From assembly GCA_900557165.1 (NCBI GenBank), contig USRS01000021.1, positions 1 through 29,129 of the forward strand: DNA of 29,129 bases. Direction: 5' to 3'. The notes under the pieces are model-generated. The model saw nothing but the letters and a program-made list of their open reading frames with translations, was not told where the DNA came from and searched no databases. The position numbers and the translations under genes are program-made. This DNA is from an uncultured Clostridium sp. (lineage in GTDB: Bacteria > Bacillota > Clostridia > Peptostreptococcales > Peptostreptococcaceae). This document shows positions 23,616 to 29,129 of the stretch, in pieces (position 1 is the first letter of the stretch; the number at the start of each line of letters is the position of its first letter).

Positions 23616-24125
23616 ATGAATAGCAATAGGAGAAGGGAAAGTTTACTTCGTATATTAAAAACATCTGATAGACCAGTTAAAGGTGTAGATTTAGCAAAAG
23701 AGCTTAATGTAACTAGACAAGTTATTGTAAAAGATATTGCTTTGCTTAGAGCATCAGGAGCAGATATATTAGCTACATCTAATGGCTATATAATATATAC
23801 AACTAAAAATAAAGAATTTGAAATAAAATGTAAAAATCATACTAGTGATGAACACCTTTTATTAGAATTACAAACTATAATAGATTTAGGTGGAAAAGTT
23901 AAAGATGTTATAGTGGATCACCCAACTTATGGAAGTATAAAAGCAGAGTTAAATCTCTCTTCAAATAGAGATATAAAAACATTTATGAACAAAAGTAGGG
24001 AAAATGGATTTAAACAATTATCAAGTTTGTCAAAGGATTATCATATTCATACTATAGAAGTTCCTGATGAAAAAGTATTAGAAGAGATAAAAAAAGAACT
24101 CAAAGAAGAAGATATATTATATTAA
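23616..24125 (+). CDS. niaR: NAD-biosynthesis repressor NiaR (YrxA type, 3H domain)
   Basis: 169 residues, the normal NiaR length, with AGAAGGTG before the ATG. Residues 1-62 are a DeoR/HTH_11-like winged helix (VKGVDLAKELNVTRQVIVKDIALLRASGADI). Residues about 70-165 form the 3H domain, named for its conserved histidines; H80, H143 and H145 are candidates for the metal/niacin site, and H102 is in DHPTYG. The protein binds nicotinic acid as co-repressor and acts on NAD synthesis or niacin uptake genes. It is divergent from nadABC with a matching palindrome between them. Confidence 0.93.
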   Translation: MNSNRRRESLLRILKTSDRPVKGVDLAKELNVTRQVIVKDIALLRASGADILATSNGYIIYTTKNKEFEIKCKNHTSDEHLLLELQTIIDLGGKVKDVIVDHPTYGSIKAELNLSSNRDIKTFMNKSRENGFKQLSSLSKDYHIHTIEVPDEKVLEEIKKELKEEDILY

Positions 24126-24168
24126 TATTTAGGCTCTGTTAGCTTACTTCGTGATAATTATAATAAAA

Positions 24169-24217
24169 AAATAACCATACCTTAGTAATTTCAATATATA
24201 CTCAGGTATGGTTATTT
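24169..24217 (+). terminator. Hairpin after niaR
   Basis: Perfect 14-base arms AAATAACCATACCT (24169-24182) and complement (24204-24217) around a long 21-base loop; the U-run is short (TTTAATTTG). Confidence 0.65.
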
Positions 24218-24487
24218 AATTTGTTGTAAGTAGTTAGTATTATATTAAAATTGTTCCCCAATAATTAATTTTATCTCCTCTATAAATTTGAAAATAAAAA
24301 GGTTAAGATTTATCTATCATTTTAAACTAATATTTTGTACTCTTAATTTTATTTCGATATATATTTAATTGTATAATTAAAATTTTATTGAGAGTATAAA
24401 TGTAAGTTATGTTATTATATTATATAGCAAAAATATAGTTTACATTCTATGAGTTATAAATTATTTATTAAATAGGGGGAAGCAATT
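24218..24487. other. AT-rich spacer before the membrane-anchored protein gene
   Basis: About 270 very AT-rich bases. I see no gene or RNA. TTGAGA with TATTAT nearby (24389-24419) could be promoter elements but the spacing (19 bases) is poor. A GGGGGAAG ribosome site precedes the ATG at 24488. Confidence 0.4.
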
Positions 24488-25039
24488 ATGATGAAAAAAA
24501 TTATTCTTATATTACTAATTGTATTATTAATAATAAGTGGGCTACTTTTTAGTATATTTGTTTTTGTAAAATCGGAAAATAAAGTAACTTATTCTTTAGA
24601 GCCTTTTAATGAAACGCTTAAAACTCCAGATTTTTTTAGTATAGTTGATTATTCAATGAGGTCAGAAGGTATTTCAGGAAAAATATCTCGTGAAGAACAA
24701 TACAATCTATCTGTAATTGAAAATAAAAATGAAGTTATAGAAAAAATAATAAATATACTAAATAGCAAAGAGTTTAAAACTATTGAACCATCAGAATTTG
24801 ATAAAAATTACGAAAATATAGACAATGATATTGAACTCCATCTTTTGGGAGGTGTTGATGGTGATTCTGCATCTAAATATTATTATCCATATAATATTTT
24901 CATCTTTAAAGATTATACTATGTTTGTAGAATCTGCAAAGGGAGGAGATTTTGTATATTTGAAAGGTTCAGTTACAAGTGATGAATACAAATATATAAAA
25001 AGTATGTATGATTCATCAAACAAAAAAGAAGCATATTAA
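24488..25039 (+). CDS. Membrane-anchored protein of unknown function
   Basis: I do not recognise this family. The 183-residue product starts with two Met codons (24488 and 24491, either usable) and a basic end followed by one hydrophobic stretch (about 5-28), so it is a type II anchored or secreted protein with no lipobox Cys. The remaining 150 residues are hydrophilic and mixed alpha/beta in character, with aromatic-rich patches (SKYYYPYNIFIFKDYTMF) and the pattern of small extracytoplasmic domains. It stands alone: a terminator lies before it and an IS remnant after it. The codon use matches the neighbours, so it is probably a real gene. Confidence 0.7.
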   Translation: MMKKIILILLIVLLIISGLLFSIFVFVKSENKVTYSLEPFNETLKTPDFFSIVDYSMRSEGISGKISREEQYNLSVIENKNEVIEKIINILNSKEFKTIEPSEFDKNYENIDNDIELHLLGGVDGDSASKYYYPYNIFIFKDYTMFVESAKGGDFVYLKGSVTSDEYKYIKSMYDSSNKKEAY

Positions 25040-25121
25040 TTTTATCAAGAGTAAATTTTAATAAATATTAGTATAATTAAAAACAAAAACACTATAAATA
25101 CACTTAAAAATTAATAAAAAT

Positions 25122-25370
25122 AAATCCTATACAAGTAGACACGTTTTTTTCTCATGTCCACTGTATAGGATCCACTTTATTTTGATATTCCTCTTTTCTT
25201 TTTCTCGTTTTTCTTTGTCTTCCGTTAGATTTCCCATTTTTATTTACATCTTTACATTGACATTTTGGGCATTCATATCCCTTGGAAAATCTACTTTCTT
25301 TAACATTCTCTCTAATTTCAGAAGAGTTAAATAGAGTACTTAATACTTATTGTGCCTCTCTTTTTTAGGA
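25122..25370 (-). mobile_element. Internally deleted IS1595-like element
   Basis: The 345-base spacer after 25040 contains a leftward open frame (25346-25152, 64 codons, no good start) that reads EIRENVKESRFSKGYECPKCQ, then CKDVNKNGKSNGRQR. This matches the N-terminal zinc-ribbon region of IS1595-family transposases (EIREnRfxkGxxCPxC...GRQRY), but the DDE catalytic part is missing and the frame ends within about 20 codons of GRQR. The edges look like inverted ends: TCCTATACAAGTAGACAC at 25125-25142 and, inverted, TCCTAAAAAAGAGAGGCAC at 25352-25370. An inner copy of the first end (25155-25170) makes a hairpin that may also terminate the alcohol dehydrogenase transcript. No target-site duplication is obvious. 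Confidence 0.6.
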
Positions 25371-25384
25371 AATATTATATCAAA

Positions 25385-26551
25385 CTATTTTGCATTATAA
25401 GCATTATTAAGCACATTTAAATAATCTTCTTTACTCATAGGTCTTGGATTGCTTTCAGTAGATATATTTATAGCTGATTTGTCGGCTAATATATCAAAGT
25501 CTTTAGGTTCAACATTTAATTCAGAGAATAAAGGAAGTTTTACATCTAATGCAAGCTGTTGAACTGCTTTAACTGCTAAATCAGCTCCTTCATCATCACT
25601 TTTAAATTCAAATCCCATTGCTTTTGCAACTCTGGCGTATTTTGATACACAGTAATCTTTGTTGTATTCCATAACATGAGGAAGTAAGATTGCGTTACAA
25701 ACTCCATGTGCAAGGTCGAACATTCCACCAAGGGCTTCTGATATGCAGTGTACGCTTGCAACGTCTGAGTGGCTAAATCCCATTCCTGCTAACATACTTC
25801 CCATAAGCATTGCACTTCTTGCTTGTAGGTTATCCCCTTCAAAAACGGCTGTTTTTAAATTGTTGTATATAAGTTCGATTGCATACAAAGATACTGCATC
25901 GGCTATTGGTTCTGAGCATGTTGCTGTGTAGGCTTCGATTGCGTGAGTTAATGCATCCATTCCTGTTGCGGCTGTTACTGCTGGTGGAACTGATAGAGTA
26001 AGTACAGGGTCGCAAATTGCTACTTTTGCAGCTGTATATTTACTTTTTACTGTCATTTTATATTTATTTTTAGTATCAGTTATAACTGAAGAGAAAGTTA
26101 TTTCGCTTCCTGTTCCTGATGTTGTTGGTATTGTTATGAAAAGAGGAAGTGGTTTTGTTGCGGCAGTTTTGCCTTCGTATTTCTTGATTTCTGTATCGTT
26201 ATGAGCGAGTAAAACACCGACAGATTTTGCACAATCGATAGGGCTACCACCACCGACTGCTATTATACAGTCACAGTCATTTTCTCTTGCGATTTTTGCG
26301 CCTTCTTCGACATTTACATCTTTAGGATTGGCTTCGACACCAGCGTAAATTACATAAGGAAAATCATCTTTGTCTAATAAATCTGTTATCTTTTTCAAAA
26401 TACCAGCATTTTCAACTCCCTTGTCAGTAATTATTATAGGTTTTTTGCCTTTGTTTTCTTTTAATTCAACACATAAATTATCTAGACAATTTGCCCCATA
26501 TATTATTTTTGTAGGCAATTCGAATGAAAATAATTTTGTTAAGTTATCCAT
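25385..26551 (-). CDS. Iron-containing (group III) alcohol dehydrogenase
   Basis: 388 residues, usual for the family, with GGAGGA before the ATG at 26551. Residues about 95-110 give the NAD(P) site VGGGSPIDCAKS; the metal ligands should be D199 and H203 (GMDALTHAIEAY), H268 (SVHCISEALGG) and H282 (DLAHGVCNAILLPHV). It reduces aldehydes to alcohols, as in butanol or 1,3-propanediol dehydrogenases; the exact substrate is not readable. The gene is divergent from a manganese catalase and its middle is noticeably richer in G and C (with CG-containing codons) than the rest of the window, hinting at a different origin. Confidence 0.94.
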   Translation of the reverse strand: MDNLTKLFSFELPTKIIYGANCLDNLCVELKENKGKKPIIITDKGVENAGILKKITDLLDKDDFPYVIYAGVEANPKDVNVEEGAKIARENDCDCIIAVGGGSPIDCAKSVGVLLAHNDTEIKKYEGKTAATKPLPLFITIPTTSGTGSEITFSSVITDTKNKYKMTVKSKYTAAKVAICDPVLTLSVPPAVTAATGMDALTHAIEAYTATCSEPIADAVSLYAIELIYNNLKTAVFEGDNLQARSAMLMGSMLAGMGFSHSDVASVHCISEALGGMFDLAHGVCNAILLPHVMEYNKDYCVSKYARVAKAMGFEFKSDDEGADLAVKAVQQLALDVKLPLFSELNVEPKDFDILADKSAINISTESNPRPMSKEDYLNVLNNAYNAK

Positions 26552-26630
26552 AAAATTTCCTCCTTAAATTAAAAAAATTATATGTAATTAGAAGTAATAC
26601 TTAAGTTAATTGTAGGTAAAAATGATAAAT

Positions 26631-26658
26631 TTAGCAATTAATATAGAAAAGTTATAAT
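26631..26658 (+). promoter_or_regulatory. Possible promoter of the manganese catalase gene
   Basis: TTAGCA (26631-26636), 16 bases, TATAAT (26653-26658), 53 bases before the start. The -35 is weak. I could not find a convincing sporulation-sigma promoter instead. Confidence 0.35.
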
Positions 26659-26711
26659 AAATTGCAAAAACACGCAAATAATAAAATAAACAATATTTTA
26701 GGAGGAACAAT

Positions 26712-27383
26712 ATGTTTGAACATAAGAAAAAATTATTGCGTGAAGTAAAAGTAGAAAAACCAAATCCACAATATGCAGCTTTGATGCAAGAACAGCTAGG
26801 AGGAGCAAACGGAGAATTAAAGGCTGCTATGCAATATATGTCACAAAGTTTTAGAATAAAAGACCCAGTAATAAAAGATTTATTTATGGATATAGCGGCA
26901 GAAGAATTAAGCCATATGGAAATGGTGGCACAAACTATAAATTTATTAAATGGACATGACCTAGACTATGAAGCAGTAAAAGGTGGAGAAATAGAAACTC
27001 ATGTACTAACTGGCTTATCACCTGTTCTTATGAATTCATCAGGCGAATCATGGGATGCAAAATATGTAACAGTAACTGGGGATTTAGTTGCAGATTTACT
27101 ATCTAATATAGCATCAGAACAACGTGCAAAAGTCGTATATGAATATTTATATAGACAAATAGATGATAAATATGTAAAGGAAACAATAGACTTCTTACTA
27201 AATAGAGAAGAAGCTCATAATGCTTTATTTAGAGAAGCCTTAAATAAAGTCAAAGATACAGGATCTAACAAAGACTTTGGCGTTACAGAAGATTCTAAAC
27301 TTTACTTTGATTTATCTACACCTGGACCTTCTCATGGAGATTTTAATCCTACACCACCTTCATTTGAAGACCCAATGAAATAA
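26712..27383 (+). CDS. Manganese catalase, spore-coat (CotJC-like) type
   Basis: 223 residues with AGGAGGA before the ATG. It is a ferritin-like four-helix protein with a dimanganese centre that splits hydrogen peroxide. By spacing against the known lactobacillar enzyme the ligands are E35 (GANGELKAAMQY), E65 and H68 (AAEELSHME), E136 (ASEQRAKVVYEYL) and H169 (REEAHNALF). The C-terminal tail from about 190 is Pro/Gly/Asp-rich. In clostridia such as C. difficile, proteins of this size and start are coat components, so spore location is likely but inferred. Monocistronic, with a terminator downstream. Confidence 0.93.
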   Translation: MFEHKKKLLREVKVEKPNPQYAALMQEQLGGANGELKAAMQYMSQSFRIKDPVIKDLFMDIAAEELSHMEMVAQTINLLNGHDLDYEAVKGGEIETHVLTGLSPVLMNSSGESWDAKYVTVTGDLVADLLSNIASEQRAKVVYEYLYRQIDDKYVKETIDFLLNREEAHNALFREALNKVKDTGSNKDFGVTEDSKLYFDLSTPGPSHGDFNPTPPSFEDPMK

Positions 27384-27393
27384 TTTTTATTTT

Positions 27394-27437
27394 AAAGCCT
27401 AGAGAGGAAAATTGACTCTCTAGGTTTTAATTTTTTT
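27394..27437 (+). terminator. Intrinsic terminator after the manganese catalase gene
   Basis: Thirteen-base arms (AAAGCCTAGAGAG, 27394-27406; 27416-27428) with one G-U, nine-base loop, then AATTTTTTT. Confidence 0.85.
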
Positions 27438-27536
27438 GAACTTATTATCACAAGTTGGAAAATGTGGTTATATGGAAAAAAATGTAATATAATAGTATAA
27501 TATAGTAATAAAACAAACTATAAATAATAAATAAAA

Positions 27537-27567
27537 TTAGACTTTAGAAATAATTATCAAAGTCTAA
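27537..27567 (+). promoter_or_regulatory. Leader hairpin before the degraded dehydrogenase operon
   Basis: Perfect nine-base arms TTAGACTTT (27537-27545) and AAAGTCTAA (27559-27567) in the spacer upstream of the first pseudogene. No U-run follows, so it is not a simple terminator; it may be an operator or a 5' UTR stem. Repeated TATAAT-like sequence lies upstream (27488-27505). Confidence 0.35.
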
Positions 27568-27606
27568 ACTTTCAAATTATATTGTTATGATTAAGGAGGA
27601 AAAGTT

Positions 27607-27926
27607 ATGAGAGTAGAAGATCACCCAATTTTAGGGAAGATGGAAGATAGAAAAGAAGTGACTATTTTCTATAATGAAAAACCTATAAAGGCTTTTGAAG
27701 GGGAACCTATTGCCTCAGACTTATGGCAGCAGGGATAAAGTCTTTTAGAACTACGGCAAAAAGAAATGAACCAAGGGGGATATTTTGTGCGATAGGTCGT
27801 TGTACAGATTGCATGATGGTTGTCGATGGAATTCCAAACACTAGAACTTGTGTAACTATGGTGAAAGACGGAATGAAAGTAGAAACTCAGAAGGGATTAG
27901 CTCGTATAAGCAGACATAAGGACTAA
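27607..27926 (+). pseudogene. [2Fe-2S] small subunit of an HcnA/LhpF-like dehydrogenase, frameshifted
   Basis: The gene opens at ATG 27607, seven bases after AAGGAGGA, and reads 43 codons (DHPILGKMEDRK ... FEGEPIASD) before a TAA at 27736-27738. The rest of the protein continues in the +1 frame from about 27720 (LMAAGIKSFRTTAKRNEPRG). One base lost near 27715-27722 explains the break. The second part keeps the [2Fe-2S] pattern C-x4-C-x2-C-x12-C (CAIGRC, CTDC, then RTCVT) and ends at a normal position. Intact homologues are about 100-residue partners of flavin amine or amino-acid dehydrogenases (HcnA, OoxA/LhpF type). As it stands no full protein can be made without frameshifting. Confidence 0.8.
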
Positions 27927-27983
27927 TTATATATTAAATTTACACAATATTTAGATTGTTTAAGTGGTTGAAAGGGGATAAAA

Positions 27984-28133
27984 ATGAAGGAGATTGTAAC
28001 AGAAATAGCTATAATCGGTGCAGGCTCTGCGGGATTAAGTGTTGCTTATCAAGCTGCAAGCGCAGGTGCCGATGTATTAGTTATAGATGAAAATAAATTG
28101 CCAGGAGGACAATTATTAGAATTAGGATTATAG
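27984..28133 (+). pseudogene. N-terminal stub of an FAD/NAD-linked oxidoreductase (HcnB-like)
   Basis: An AAAGGGG site and ATG 27984 start a frame with the Rossmann motif IIGAGSAGLS (10-19) and VLVIDENKLPGGQLLELG, typical of HcnB/LhpE-type FAD subunits, then TAG at 28131-28133 after 49 codons. Family members run to several hundred residues. What follows no longer resembles them but leads straight into the next gene's N-terminus, so the body of the gene appears deleted. Confidence 0.75.
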
Positions 28134-28139
28134 AGGCTT

Positions 28140-28724
28140 AATTTAAAATTTTGCTTTGATATTAAAGTTGAAAATAGTAACGATTTAAATAGATTAAATT
28201 TTGAAAAGGGAAAAATTGTGAATAGAGGTATAGTATATGACGGTGTTCCATCAAAATAAGAATTGGCTTCTTGTACTGGGGTGCCAAGTGAAGAAAGAAT
28301 GAGACAAGGTAGAGTTGCTGTTATCGAATGTGTGCAAGAAATACCATGTAATCCATGTTCATTTTCATGTAAATTTAATGCAATAACTATAGGTGACGAG
28401 ATAACAAACCTACCTCACTTAAACGAAAATAAATGTACAGGATGCGGACAATGTGTGGCAAATTGTCCAGGCCTTGCAATAACTATAATAGATAAATCAT
28501 ATAGTGATAAAGAAGCTGTTATCGATTTTCCATTTGAATACCTTCCACTGCCACAGGAACATCAAGTAGTAGATGCTGTAAATAGATATGGGGAAGTAGT
28601 CTGTAAGGGGATAATCAAAAAAGTAAAACAAGTTAAGGCTTATGCAGGAACTACAGTTGTGAGTATGATAATTCCAATTGAATTTGCAGACGAAGTTAGA
28701 AGTATGAAAAGATTAGCTAGATAA
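28140..28724 (+). pseudogene. Double [4Fe-4S] ferredoxin-like subunit with a premature stop
   Basis: The frame is open from 28134 and its homologous part is evident from about 28200 (NFEKGKIVNRGIVYDGVPSK), with AAAAGGG and a possible GTG start at 28218. A TAA at 28257-28259 interrupts it, and the rest (ELASCTGVPSEERMRQGRVAVIECVQEIP) continues in the same frame to 28724. Both cluster motifs are intact: C-x5-C-x2-C-x3-C in ECVQEIPCNPCSFSC, and C-x2-C-x2-C-x3-C in CTGCGQCVANC. A shorter product from TTG 28263 would keep all eight cysteines, but it lacks a good ribosome site. Such proteins accompany HcnA/B/C-like flavin subunits in clostridia and carry electrons between them. Confidence 0.75.
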
Positions 28725-28799
28725 GAACAAAACAGTGAACATATAAATAATAAATAAAAATATAGTCAATTGATTTTAAAAATATAAAAATACGAAAGG

Positions 28800-29129
28800 G
28801 AGATAGATATTATAGTAGAAAACAACAAAGTAAAAGGTGTAAAACTGATAAAGGAGATTTTTACAGCGATAAAGTTGTAAATGCATGTGGTTCATATAGT
28901 GCACAAATAGGAAAAATGGTAGGACTTAATATTCCAATAAAACCGAGAAAAGGACAACTTATAATATCAGAACCAATAGGTCCTTTTATGGAAGCTACTG
29001 TTCAATGCGCTAGATACACTTGGATCAAGCTTAAGTATAGAACAAACAAAAGAAGGTACCCTAATTATAGGTGGCACTCGTGAATTTTCTGGATTCGACA
29101 AAGAAAATACATTAGAAGGAATTGTAGTA
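28800..29129 (+). pseudogene. Fragment of a DAO-type FAD oxidoreductase (HcnC/LhpB-like)
   Basis: A good ribosome site (GAAAGGGAG, 28795-28803) is followed not by a start and FAD motif but directly by mid-protein sequence: VENNKVKGVK, then after a shift near 28843 the frame DKGDFYSDKVVNACGSYSAQIG and NIPIKPRKGQLIISEP, typical of D-amino-acid-oxidase-like subunits. After about 29018 the reading moves to another frame (LGSSLSIEQTKEGTLIIGGT, then REFSGFDKENTLEG) with a short piece missing. The first roughly 170 residues are deleted. The fragment continues past the right edge. Confidence 0.75.

Noticed and set aside
24132..24160. Mixed-composition stretch GCTCTGTTAGCTTACTTCGTG as a second insertion-element scar
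   Set aside because: Too short, with no inverted partner, no matching target duplication and no recognisable end sequence.
24230..24270. Leftward micro-ORF with a GAGGAG site in the spacer after niaR
   Set aside because: Only a TTG start about 15 bases away and 19 codons of low-complexity sequence running into the niaR terminator; no further support.
1..29129. CRISPR arrays, tRNA or rRNA genes, prophage or toxin-antitoxin modules
   Set aside because: No regularly spaced repeats, no tRNA-like cloverleaf or rRNA sequence, and no phage or paired toxin-antitoxin genes were seen on either strand.

Overview
The window is about 29 kb of very AT-rich DNA with purine-rich Shine-Dalgarno sites (AGGAGG, GGAGG), A/T-heavy codon use and many hairpin-plus-U-run terminators. 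With the gene content (NiaR-controlled nadABC, a Bce-type two-component/ABC module, a manganese catalase of the kind clostridia put on spores, an IS1595-type remnant), this points to a low-GC clostridium, most likely of the Peptostreptococcaceae/Clostridiaceae. No rRNA, tRNA or CRISPR array is visible. The window is mostly chromosomal housekeeping and accessory metabolism, with a decaying operon at the right end.

Layout. 1-2.5 kb: the 3' end of a DUF3810 metalloprotease-like gene, a small LprI-like lipoprotein, and a LysR regulator with its own operator/promoter. 2.48-2.55 kb: a GC-rich island that looks like a dispersed repeat. 2.6-7.0 kb: response regulator, histidine kinase, ABC ATPase and ten-helix permease of the BceRS-BceAB peptide-sensing/detoxification type, with a palindromic candidate operator before the ABC genes. 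7.1-10.7 kb: a lactose/cellobiose-class PTS in two arms. IIB-IIA run leftward, IIC runs rightward behind a stand-alone protein resembling the RarA/MgsA C-terminal domain, and an RpiR/SIS regulator lies between. 10.8-12.9 kb: two tandem paralogous Na+/Ca2+ exchangers. 12.9-13.2 kb: a spacer with an orphan leftward terminator and a possible small RNA or micro-ORF. 13.2-15.1 kb: asnB. 15.1-20.3 kb: three leftward transporters (DHA2 MFS, OFA-type MFS, MATE), the MATE gene being paired with a MarR regulator through two almost identical operators. 20.4-24.1 kb: nadABC as an overlapping leftward operon, divergent from the NAD-responsive repressor niaR, with a strong palindromic operator between them. 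24.5-25.4 kb: a membrane-anchored protein of unknown function and an internally deleted IS1595-like element. 25.4-27.4 kb: an iron alcohol dehydrogenase divergent from a manganese catalase. 27.6-29.1 kb: remains of a multi-subunit flavin/iron-sulfur amine or amino-acid dehydrogenase operon (HcnABC/LhpBEF type), in which every gene carries a frameshift, stop or deletion.

The strongest regulatory reading is three self-contained circuits: LysR on its own promoter, MarR on its own gene and the MATE pump, and NiaR on nadABC. The least explained items are the RarA-C-like protein inside the PTS locus, the His-to-Asn change in the IIC substrate motif, and the leftward small transcript upstream of asnB. 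No clearly new multi-gene system is visible.
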